Source: Areca catechu (lineage: Eukaryota > Streptophyta > Magnoliopsida > Arecales > Arecaceae). From it: 64,000 nucleotides of DNA. Shown one piece after another: positions 11,875 through 21,838 of the stretch. The first letter of the stretch is position 1; each line of letters opens with the position of its first letter. The stretch spans positions 2,382,233 to 2,446,232 of the forward strand of contig JAHSVC010000065.1 in the NCBI GenBank assembly GCA_021397845.1, in the 5' to 3' direction. Made by a program: the position numbers and the translations under genes. The notes beneath the pieces were generated by a model. It was not told where the DNA came from. It was given only the letters and a program-made list of their open reading frames with translations, and did not search any database.

Positions 11875-12889
11875 ATCAGTGCCGAGATCCTCTATATCAA
11901 GGGCCGCTACCAGAGCTGGGAGTGTCTCGAGTGGCGACAGGCTGTCAAGATCGAGTCCTTGAAAGCCGACCTGAAGGGGAGGTCGGAGCGAACAGGGCCC
12001 TTAAATTGAAGGTCAAGGACCTTGAGGCACAGCTCGCCGATGCCGAGGGGCGAGCGAAGAGACTTCTGGAGGCCCGCGACCTAGAGCGAGGCCGCGTGAA
12101 GAAGGCCATCGATGATCTCTCCATCATTGAGAAAAAGTTGAATTGGTACAGTGCCGAAGCTAATTGACACAAGGAGGTCTCCGAGCTACCCAGTCGGAGC
12201 TGGAAATTGGGAGGGAGAAACTTGCAACAGCCGAGAAGGCGGGTAGAGAAGGTGGCCAGGTCGGCGGAGGCCACTAGGCTGGAGACCACCGAGTCGAGGA
12301 GGGGGTTGCTGAGGCCAAGAAGGGCACTGAGGATGCCGTCGCAAAAATTCAAGGCCTCAGAGGAGTTCATCGCTGAAATCCAGCAGATGGCGTCGGACTC
12401 CTTCTACAGTGCTTCATGTTCTGCACGGCCGGGTTGAGGCGCTTGTCCCCGAGAAGAACCGTGACCACCTCCGATATCCTTCAGCCTCAGATGCGGAGCC
12501 TGACGAGGAGGCCACTGCAGAAGCCGTGGCATCAGACCCTTCGATGTCAGCCGAGGCCAATCCATCGAGGTTAGGGCTGCTCAGTCGGAAGCTTCTGAAG
12601 ACGAGAATTCTCAGCCTTCTGGTCAGCAGGGAAACCGGCCGGCATAGAGTAGGCCTTCCTTTCTTGCCTCATTTTGCATTTTGTTTCTTGTACTTAGTCA
12701 GGGTCACCCGACATGTCGAGGGCCTGCAAGATACTTGTAACTTGTGTCAATCAATGAAACTTGAGTTCCCTTACCATCTATTTTCTTTGCCTGGCTCTTC
12801 CCCTTTTTTCTCTTCCTCCTTCCTCTCTTTTTTTTTGTGTATGAGTGGAGAGATCGGAGAGAAGGACCTCGCCTTGCTTGGGGGTGAGT

Positions 12890-13660
12890 TATGACACCTG
12901 AGGGATGCGGCTCGAAGGTGTTGTTGACTGAGAGCCATGTGGCTCGAAGGTCCCTTGGCCAGTGATCTGAGCTACGGTCTTGAGTAGGTGTCCTGGAGCT
13001 GGGCCGGGGATGTAGACTGAGAGCTACGTGGCTCGAAGTTTTCTGGTTGGAGATCTGAGCTCTGGTCTTGAGCAGGCATCCTGGAGCTGGGTCGGGGATG
13101 TTGTTGATTGAGAGCTGCGTGGCTCGAAGTTCTCTTGGCCGGAGATCTGAGCTTCAGTCTTGAGTAGGCATCTTGGAGCTGGGCTTGGGGACGTTGTTAA
13201 CTGAAGCTGTGTGACTCAAAGTTCTCTTGGCGGAGATCTGAGCTTCGATCTTAAGTAGGCATCCTGGAGCTGGGCTCGGGGACGTTGTTGACTGAGAGTG
13301 CATGCTCAAAGTTCTCTTGGCCAAAAATCTGAGCTCCGGTCTTGAGTAGGCATCCTAGAGCTGGGCTCGAGGATGTTGTTGACTAAGAGTTGCATGGCTC
13401 GAAGTTCTCTTGGCCAGAGATTTGAGCTCCGGTCTTGAGAGGCATCCTGGAGCAGGGCTTGGGGATGGTGACTGAGAGCTGCGTGGCTTGAAATTCTCTT
13501 GGTCGGGATCTGAGCTCCGGTCTTGAGTAGCCGTCCTGAAGCTAGGCTCGGGATGTTGTTGACTGAGAGCTGCGTGGCTCGAAGTTCTCTAGGCCGGAGA
13601 TCTGAGCTCCGGTCTTGAGTAGGCATCCTAGAGCTGGGCTCGGGGACGTTGTTGACTGTG
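12890..13660. repeat. ~91-bp minisatellite in the TatB interior
   Basis: About eight copies at 89-92 bp spacing, by the starts of gctcgaagtt at 13031, 13122, 13214, 13305, 13397, 13486 and 13577. Each unit holds gagctgcgtggctcgaagtt, gagatctgagctccggtctt and catcctggagctgggctcgg. Confidence 0.9.
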
Positions 13661-13965
13661 AAGTGGCAGCTTGTTCCCCTCTCGTTCTCTTTCTTTCCTT
13701 TCCACCTCCTTTTTTCCTTTTCTTCTTCTTCTCTTTTTTTTTTGTTTGTTATTGTTTTTTTTTTTTTTTTTGGAGTGGGGAGATCAGAGAAGAGGGTTCT
13801 TGCCATGTTCCCCTCTCGTCTCTTTCTTTCTTCCCCTCTCGTCTTCTTTTCGAGAGTGGGGAGATCAGAGAAGAGGGTGCTTGCCATGTCCCCTCTCGTT
13901 CTCTTTCTTTTTTCCCCTCATCTTCTTTTCGAGTCGGGAGATCAGAGAAGAGGGTTACCGGACTT
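13661..13965. repeat. Pyrimidine-rich repeat block in the TatB interior
   Basis: Three diverged units each pair a CT-rich stretch (cccctctcgttctctttctt) with gggagatcagagaagagggt. A fourth relative lies at 12785-12880. Open frames here are low-complexity artefacts. Confidence 0.7.
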
Positions 13966-14029
13966 GATTGCCTTGGAGCTAGGCTTGAGGCCTTCCTAGA
14001 CGTGAAGCTAGGCTTGGGCCAGGGGTTGC

Positions 14030-14850
14030 TAAGGGCTTGGCTCAGGTCTTTGGCACCTTGGAGCTAGGCTCGAGACGTTAATGGGAGCTACTTGGCCCAT
14101 GATCTCTTGGCACCTCGAAGCTGGGCTCGGAGATGATTGAGATTGAGAGCGGCTTGGCTCGAAGGTCCCTTGGCCAGAGATCTGAGCTCCGATCTTGGGC
14201 ATGCATCCTGGAGCTGGGCTTGGGATGTTGGTGACTGAGAGCTGCATGGCTTGAAGATCCTTTGATGTCCTGGAGCTAGGCTGGGGATGCTTGAGATTGG
14301 GAGCTGCATGGGCTAAGATCCTTCGAGTCCTGGAGCTAGGCTCGGGGGTGCTTGAGATTGGGAGATGCATGGCTCAGAAATCCCTTGACGTCCTGGAGCT
14401 AGGCTCAGGGGCATTTCAGGATAAGAGCTGCATGGCCAAGATCCTTTGACGTCCTGGAGCTAGGCTCGGGGATGCTTGAGGTTGAGAGCTGCATGGCTCG
14501 AAGATCCTTTGATGTCCTGGAGCTGGGCTCGAGGATGCTTCAGGTTGGGAGCTGCATGGCTCGAAGATCCTTCGACGTCCTAGAGCTAGGCTCAGGGATG
14601 CTTGAGATTGGGAGCTGCAGGGCTCGAAGACCTTCGACGTCTTGGAGCTAGGTCGGGGAATGCTTGAGGTTGAGAGCTGCATGTCTCGAAGATCCGACGT
14701 CCTGGAGCTGGGCTCGGGGACACTACAGGTTGGGAGTAGCATGGCTCGAAGATCCTTCGACATCTGGAGCTAGGCTCGGAGATGCTTCAGGTTGAGAGCT
14801 GCATGGCTCGAAGATCCTTTGACGTCCTGGAACGGGCTCGGGGGCATCAT
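14030..14850. repeat. ~63-bp minisatellite in the TatB interior
   Basis: About twelve copies of a unit with tcctggagctaggctcgggg, atgcttgaggtt and gagctgcatggctcgaagatc. Units begin at 62-63 bp spacing (for example 14491, 14554, 14617, 14679). The unit shares the ggagctgggctcgggg and gagctgc(a/g)tggctcgaag cores with the 91-bp array, so the two arrays are related. Confidence 0.9.
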
Positions 14851-14899
14851 GATTCTCCCTGCCAGACATAGGATACTCGTGCAAGGAAAAATCGTTATC

Positions 14900-15702
14900 A
14901 TATTATCGATAAGATACTTATCTTGTGTTGGCATCTCATGGGCCATGAAACCCTCCTCTTTCAGGGGAGCCTGACGCCGTCGGGATCTTCGAGGTAACCG
15001 GCCTCTCGTGATGGAGCTTCGGCCACTTGTAGAGGCCTGCCCGTAGTGGGTTCGTGATCGTCATCCTGACGACCGCGGCATCTTTATCTACCTTTCCCCT
15101 TCCAAACATAACGGGGAGTACATTCTCAGGGTCCCGTGCCCCCTAGGTTTCCTTGGACGTGCCCGCAGGTCCCCTAGTGACCACGCCCATCGACTTCATG
15201 ATGGAGAATCTTTTGATGGTTGGAGCCAATGGGAGAGCGACAAATGCCTGGGACCCCGCTTGAGGTTCTGCCCCCCGCAAACCTTTGGAGGCAGCCTTTC
15301 TTGATGAGCTTCTCGACCTCCTACTTTAGATTGTGACATCCCCCAGTGTCTTGTGATCGCAGTGAGGGTGACACTACTTCGTCTCGTCATGGCCGGTGAA
15401 GGGCTTCAAGGGTGGCGGGCATCGTAACCCGGTGGCTCGCTGGTTGAGCCTTGCATACCGGCGAACCGGCGTGAAAGCTCCGCCAGCTTGCACTCATGCT
15501 TCCCCAGGCGCACTTTCGTTGCATGCCTAACGGCTTCGTCAGTGGATCCTTTCGTCAAAGGGGATTGAGAAGGTGACATGGGTGCCCTTGAGAAGGGGAA
15601 CCCCTTGCACGGCTGATAGAGGCCTTTCGAGCTCATGTCATCACCATTCTTCCATGGGGTGTTGCACTGTAAAGAGGGGGAGGACTTGATCACGCCTGTC
15701 CC
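14900..15702 (-). pseudogene. TatB gag remnant
   Basis: It lies just inside the PBS, where gag should start. Reading frames on the minus strand (15406-15816, 15196-15390) are short and shifted. A possible remnant of the nucleocapsid region, with His/Cys-rich residues, lies around 15330-15400. No capsid signature like that of TatA or TatG (DPYDG, SYKALM) was found. The call rests mainly on position, so confidence is low. Confidence 0.35.
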
Positions 15703-15720
15703 CCCTTCCTGGCATGCCAA
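15703..15720 (-). other. TatB primer binding site
   Basis: TTGGCATGCCAGGAAGGG on the minus strand, two bases inside the right LTR. Shared with TatA (910-927) and close to TatG (55852-55870). Confidence 0.8.
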
Positions 15721-15722
15721 TT

Positions 15723-17895
15723 TGTTACCGCTATGATCACCGTGGCCTGTAACTGCTGCCGATGCCAAAGTGCGCTCTCCTAGTTGCCTGGTGGTCCTCT
15801 GGTCCTGGACCTGCAAAACAAGTTAGTGACCCAGGCCGGGGTTTCCGGCGGGGGCACTCCGACGGTCAAGTCAGTGACGATCCAGGGAAACATATCCTCC
15901 TGGTCAGGCCCCTCTTGATGGACTCCACACTAGGAGGAGTAAAAATGTGTGTGAAGACAGAAACGTTGCAGGGGGAGAATGATAGCAGGGACAGAGGGGT
16001 TCCCTGTTCCTCCGCCTCTTCTTGTTTCCCTCATTTCCCATCGACTATAGTGGTGGTGATGATGCTTTGCTCTCTTGGTCGAGCTTGCGCTTGTGTTGGT
16101 GGTGCTATGCCCCTCTTCCTGGTGGGGGTTGCACCCTTCTCTCTGCTTTTTTTTTCCTGTGTGTTGTGGTTGTAGTTGTGTTACCTCCGAGTTTGTTGCA
16201 ACTAGGTTACCATTGGGCGCTTATCTCAGGATCCCCACCAGGCTGCCAGGCGCGTGCGGCGGTGTCCCGAGGAGTCTTTCCTGATTCATGATAAGGAGAG
16301 TTGTCAGGTGCTCCGACACCCCTCTTGGTCGCCTCATTCCGAGAAACCTGGCAGTGCCTTGAATGGTGGGCCGCTGCTCACAGGATTCGAATCTCCCGGT
16401 TGGCTTCCTCTCTTGGGTGATCCGGGTGGTTGGTGAGGAGTGTGGCACCTCGATCAACGTGCTTCTTTCCTTTCCAGCGTAACTGGTGGTTGCAGGTGGT
16501 TAGTACGGCCTGGAAGGTGCTCTAGTGCAGTCCTCGGGTGGCTCGCCGACATTCTGGCTGGTAAGGACCTTGTTCGGACTGGGACTGAGCTGGAATGGCA
16601 GGGCTCGCTCCGGCCTAGATGCTCCGAGCTTGCGGGGTCATCTAGGTGGAGGAGGGTGGAGTGCGGGCCCGGTCCGGAGGGCGCGCGCTCGGAGAGGCTC
16701 CATGTTGGCGGGTGAGCGCTAAGCTCGATCTTGACCACAGGACACTAACCTCCGAAGTTCTCATCCCGGAGGGCAGGAGGCAGACCCGGTCCAGAGGGCG
16801 CACACTCGGAGAGGCTCCACATTGGCGGTGAGCGCTGAGCTCGACCTCGACCATAGGGCACTAACCTCCGAGGATCTCGCTCCGGAGGGCAGGAGGCGGG
16901 CTCGGTCCAGAGGGCACGCACTCGGAGAGGCTCCACATTGGCGGGTGAGCGCTGAGCTTGACCTCAACCACAGGGCACTAACCTCCGAGGGTCTCACTAT
17001 AGAGGGCAAGAGGCGGACCCGGTCTAGAGGCGCGCGCTTGGAGAGGCTCCACATTGGCGGGTGAGCGCTGAGCTCGACCTCGACCACAGGACACTAACCT
17101 TCGAGGGTTTTGCTCTAGAGGGCAGGAGGCAGACCCGATCCAGAGGGCGCGCGCTCGGAGAGGCTCCACGTTGGTGGGTGAGTGCTGAGCTCGACCTCGA
17201 CCACAGGGCACTAATCTCCGAGGGTCTCGCTCTGGAGGGCAGGAGGCGAACCCGGTCCAAAGGGCGTGTGCTCGAAGAGGCTCCATATTGACGGGTGAGC
17301 GCTGAGCTCGACCTCGACCACAGGGCACTAACCTCCGAGGGTCTCGCTCTGGAGGGCAGGAGGTGGACCCGGTCTAGAGGGCGCGCGCTCGGAGAGGCTC
17401 CACATTGGCGGGTGAGCGCTGAGCTCGACCTCGACCACAGGGCACTAATCTCCGAGGGTCTCGCTCTGGAGGGCAGGAGGCTGACCCGGTCAGGAGGGCG
17501 CACGCTCGAAGAGGCTCCACATTGACGGGTGAGTGCTGAGCTCGACCTCGACCACAGGGCACTAACCTCCGAGGGTCTCGCTCTAGAAGGCAGGAGGCGG
17601 ACCCGGTCTAGAGGGCGCGCGCTCGGAGAGGCTCCACATTGGCGGGTGAGCGCTGAGCTCGACCTCGATCACAGGGCACTAACCTCAGAGGGTCTCACTC
17701 TGGAGGATAGGAGGCGGCTCCGACCTAGGCATCCCGAGCTCGCGAGCCCGACCTGGTGGAGGACAGAGCTCGGCTCGCTGTCTTGGGGTAGCTCAGCTCA
17801 GCTCGGTAGTGGAGTCCGGGCTGGAGTGTTGACGCGGTGTCCTTTCTTGATGTGGCGCTTGCCGGTTCCTCCACGTCAGCGATCCTAGCACATCA
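15723..17895 (-). repeat. TatB 5' LTR
   Basis: 2173 bp, TGTTACCG...CACATCA on the plus strand, matching the 3' LTR. The extra ~357 bp is about three additional 117-bp units. The right LTR is followed by AGATC. Confidence 0.9.
16640..17720. repeat. 117-bp minisatellite in the TatB 5' LTR, about nine copies
   Basis: Same unit as 7550-8260. The spacing of gaggctccacattggcgggt starts is close to 117 bp, so frames recur every 39 codons. Open frames on both strands here are repeat artefacts. Confidence 0.9.
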
Positions 17896-18000
17896 AGATC
17901 CATGCCCATCGTATGGTTAGGGAGGCCCACGTTCAACCCCATACTTAGTCGATCATAGCTAGTTCTACCCCAGTACATATATTTTAATTTATATAAATAT
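17896..18000. repeat. Right-hand remainder of the ~320-bp repeat copy split by TatB
   Basis: It begins with the AGATC duplication and continues catgcccatcgtatggttag, then cgatcatagctagttcta and a tatatttt end. This completes the third copy left of 6623. Confidence 0.75.
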
Positions 18001-20193
18001 ACATTTTGGACATATAGTGATGGTGCTATATGTGGATTTTCATTTTTGAATGTTTAAATGGATTAGCTACAAGTTTTTACAACAATGTTATCAATTTTAT
18101 GTAATTGGTCACAAATGAGCCGAAAGTCAAAAATTCCCAATGAAGAATGTAGACGGGAGAAAGCTACCTATCTCATCCATACCCAAATAGTAGATATCCA
18201 TACACAAAAACTTTCCTTTTAAGTTGAAGCACACAGAATATATCCATGCTCAAGGTTTCAAAATTTCCATAGACTAGAAAGATCCAGGAGCCCTCATAAG
18301 TGATGATCAGGCAATGTTCCCAGATGAAGTACACATGCATCTTATTTTATTTAGTTTGCTCAGAATGAACAAAAGAGAAACGATGCAGAAAACATTTACC
18401 ATAATAACGAAGCAAATAAGATTCAAGAGAAAGCTATATTGTTAAATAACCAAACAACAAACTGTAGCTGCCAATCAACCATATTGTGACAAGAAAACAG
18501 AGTCATTGCCATAAGCCACAGAGCCTCTCTCAACAACCGAGATAGTGCATCATGCTCCCGATTGCCTACAACTTCTTTTTATGCTATAGAAGCTTATTAG
18601 TCGACTACTACTATTAGACTACATGCTAAGAGCGTTCGGGAATCTACAGTCATGTGACTTCAATATTGGAGAAATATTGGTTTTTCTTTGACCTTGGTGC
18701 AACCAAACATGATATGGCTAGCAAGTCAAACCTTGATTGCAGAAATAATCTTCTAATTATTTTTTAAAATATATTATTTGAAAAAAATTATAAAACGAGT
18801 CCAAGGTGATCATGTGGACAGAGGAATGATTGGCATGTGCAGGCTTTCTTTTGGGTTTGTTTTTGAGTTCTGCGTGTGGGCGTTGATGGCTGATTTCAAA
18901 GTTTACATGCATAACATGAAACATCCCATCGATTATATACAAAATGAAAATTATTTCAAATAAGACATGATATCCGACAAACACAATCTGTTTAATAACC
19001 GGCATTAATAGGATAACAATTGAAAATCCAAATCAGATTGAAATAATAAACATATTGAATAGTTCGATCTATTTATGATGCGAACCTATTTAGATCAAGT
19101 ATAAATGTATTTATGATAGGCCAAACATAGATCAAGTTGGTGGATTGGGTTATATTTCGCCAGTGCTGCTCAAAATAGCCCTTGCTATAGTCGTATCCCA
19201 TCATAGTCCACCAAAGCATGAGGCATTTTGGGCTGATCACAAGTTGATTATCATGTATATGGTTGAATTTAGACCCTTAACTTAAAAGGATGCTGGAGTT
19301 TTAATAGAGAGAGTGTATGAGAATCCATACGAATGTATATTTAGTCCTATATTAATTATGAATTGAATAAATTTAGATGCTTATATGTACATAGCCATTA
19401 TATTTAAATAACACCTTCCAACTGAATATTTTAGATTTGGTCCTAAGTTATTATGATATCCGATATTATTATTTACCAATAATTATGGTATAAAATAAAA
19501 ATACTACAATTAATATTCACTTAAAAATTAATATTTTATTCAAAATAATAAAAATGATCGAGTAACACATATTGTTTACATCACTAATGATCTGATTCTT
19601 TTGTATAATATTCTGATAAATGAATATTTTACAATGCACATTAAACTTAGCATTTTATTAAAACATATATTATTAATGGTATTGAAAAAATAAAAGGTAT
19701 ACTTGGATAATAGAAAATTAACTAAAATAAAAAATATGACTTGCCTTGGTAAAATCTATATTAAAAAGAGAGTATGTTACATTAACATACAAAATATGAA
19801 TTAAAAGTTAGACTAAGAATTGAAAATATATAACTAAATAAAATTTAAAGAATAAAGTTTTAATAGAAGGAAAAACATCAATTAGTAAATATAGAAAATT
19901 AAAAAAATAATGTAGGAAATTTATATCATAATAATCAAATAAAAATATGAAAATAAATAATAATTTAAATAATTTTAAATAAAACTAAATAAAATAAAAA
20001 CTATGACTAATTATATGTGCGGATGGGTGGATGGGTCTGCCCATTCCATATCTGATTCCTTTCCTAATTTTCCATTCCTAAAATCCGAACAGTGTTAAAG
20101 ATGACCTAGATATTGTGTTTTTTCTTTTTTGATAGAAAGCAGATAATCGTAGTTGGCTAGAGATCAGTGTACCATCTCACAAATTCTCCGGGC
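18001..20193. other. AT-rich intergenic DNA
   Basis: No gene or clear element. Positions 19430-20010 are extremely AT-rich. Short open frames at 18757-18963 on both strands lack recognisable domains. Confidence 0.5.
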
Positions 20194-20347
20194 TTGGGTT
20201 GTATCTTTTGTGTGAAAGAAAAGATTGATCTTCTTTCAGAACATCTGTTAGATTGCATAATGGCTGCTTTGAATCTTTTGTGCAAGATTTATGGCTGATG
20301 TAATGAAAGCAGGTGAATCATGCTTTCACACAAAAGATACAACCCAA
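20194..20347. repeat. 154-bp hairpin with perfect 25-bp arms
   Basis: Left arm 20194-20218 and right arm 20323-20347 are exact reverse complements (ttgggttgtatcttttgtgt followed by gaaag). The next 25 bases inward also pair at about 19 of 25 positions, so the stem may reach ~55 bp around a ~45-base loop. It could be a MITE or a young miRNA/siRNA precursor. No known miRNA was recognised in it. Confidence 0.6.
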
Positions 20348-20796
20348 ATCCCACATCACCATCCTTACCTTTGAATCGAAACATTCTAGGTGGTGCCAAC
20401 CCATATGCTGGACAATGGATCGGAGAAGACTGTTACATTTGGATAGCCCAAAATAGCTAGCGATCATTCACTGATCATTTTGGAGTCAAGTACGGAAGGT
20501 GAAGTTCTGTCGGCTAAACAATGTATTGCAATATTGACGTAATTGTTAGATTTATTTGCTTGTGCACAATCTTTTATAATTATTGTTAAAAAAATTCTAT
20601 ATAAAGCTTATGTCTTATAATTTGACAAGATCGACTTATCCAACATTTTTGGTGGTGCTCGACTATCAAGAGAGAGATTTTTGTTTTCGTGGTGCAGGGG
20701 AGGCAAAATTAGTTTGAAGTATCAAAATATGATGTTTGTTCTTGCATGCCTTTCAAGGCATGGTCAAGTCGATATATAAATTGGAAGGCTTACTTT

Positions 20797-21278
20797 TTGG
20801 TTGGGAGTTTTGGAAAGAAAAGAAAAGAGAAAAATATTAATGAGAAGGGAAAAGAAAAGAAAAGAAAGGAAAGGTAGTGCCTTTCTTTTTCTGTGGTTGG
20901 GAGCTGGGAGTTGGGAGTTTGAGAAAGGGAAAAGAAATAATTTTTGTTCATCATGATTGGAAATAGAGACGAAAGGAAACGAGAAGAAATGTTATAATTT
21001 ATTTTTATTATTATACCGTTAAACCAAGGCATTAAGTATTGAAAATAGGAAAGAAAGGAAAGGTAAAATAAGAATTATAAAAAAATGACTAAACTCCAAT
21101 TCCTTTCCCTCCTATTCTGCTCGATTTAAGAGAAAAAAAAGGAGTTGAGAGGATTAATATTCCTTTTATTTCCTTCCGATTCCTTTCTTTTCATTCATTA
21201 AAAAACTTTCAACCAATGAAAGTAAATACTTTCCCTCCTATTCTTCTCTTTTCTTCCCTACCATGCTATCCTAACCAA
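20797..21278. repeat. Purine/pyrimidine-rich foldback element
   Basis: It starts ttggttgggagtttt with GAAA-rich sequence. It ends in TTTC/TTCTT-rich sequence and ctaaccaa, so the two halves are roughly inverted. TIR-like ends and an AT-rich core suggest a degenerate DNA element, but no target duplication is clear. Confidence 0.35.
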
Positions 21279-21399
21279 GTCCTTAATAATATGATTAGAA
21301 TTTTGAGTTTATGAAATATCTTTTGAAACTTGTGGTTATGGCTGTAGAAGGACAACCAACGGTTCATCCAATTTTGAATATCCCTGCAAACTAAATTCA

Positions 21400-21610
21400 A
21401 GAAGATTGACACGGCATCTAGACCTGTCAACTTCTTCGCTATGGCATGAGGAGCATTCTTGTACACAAAACTTCGGTCCCGCCGACTTCTTCCCTACGGC
21501 CGGGAAACATTCTTGGAAACGTTCTTGTCCACAAATATATTTCCCCCCGAGTTCTTCCCTACGGCCGGGAAACGTTCTTGTCCACAAATACATTTCTAAA
21601 GGAGGGCCTC
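21400..21610. repeat. Short tandem duplication upstream of the LRR gene
   Basis: Two copies of a ~50-60 bp unit containing gttcttccctacggccggga and cgttcttgtccacaaata lie 230-430 bases upstream of the LRR gene start. Any regulatory role is unknown. Confidence 0.6.
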
Positions 21611-21838
21611 ATCCCCCAGTAGTTGCATTGATTTGAGAATACTTTTGTTTTTTATTCTAGACTACATGTTGGTCTATTCTTTTGGCAGCTATGTACGAAC
21701 CTGGATTAGTCTTATCTTGACAGCTCGGCTTCATTGGTCTATTCCTGACTTAGTTTTTCAGTCCACTAAGCGGAACTCATTTCCCTCAACAAAAGCTATC
21801 CTCTCCCTTAATTTGCTCCTTCCCATAGGGGAGATCTC

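Larger units (their letters stand above)
9110..12450 (+). pseudogene. TatB antisense gene, PF04195-like with coiled-coil C-terminus
   Basis: Plus-strand gene inside a minus-strand element, between the gag side and the 3' LTR. The N-terminal domain (~9190-9378) has GLWHPAFVQLMILRPGERV and SRGLRFPFHPL. It is interrupted at ~9379-10640 by an insertion and resumes with NYRLVPAQLVPN (~10652). GWTSKYFFVKV lies at 10867-10899. Intron 1 is 11072-11160. A Pro/Ala-rich linker follows, then intron 2 (11793-11874). The last part, 11875-12170, is a heptad-like Lys/Glu/Leu/Ala-rich coiled coil (LKVKDLEAQLADAEGRAKRL). The tail has KASEEFIAEIQQMASDSF. There are multiple frameshifts. The family's function is unknown. 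Confidence 0.7.
6624..17895 (-). mobile_element. TatB: complete non-autonomous Gypsy/Tat element, 11.3 kb
   Basis: Two LTRs (6624-8439 and 15723-17895), each TG...CA, are flanked by AGATC on both sides. The polarity is minus. The PBS (TTGGCATGCCAGG read on the minus strand) adjoins the right LTR, and a purine tract (GGGAGGGGGGGCAAA on the minus strand) adjoins the left one. The 7.3-kb interior has a gag remnant next to the PBS, then minisatellites at 12890-14850, then a plus-strand (antisense) spliced gene before the 3' LTR. No RT, RNase H or integrase is detectable. The LTRs differ in length mainly by three 117-bp repeat units. Confidence 0.9.

Noticed and set aside
13306..14067. Frames on both strands up to 193 residues
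   Set aside because: They arise from the minisatellite and pyrimidine-rich block of TatB.
16454..17888. Long open frames on both strands, up to 159 residues
   Set aside because: Same 117-bp repeat, in the other TatB LTR.
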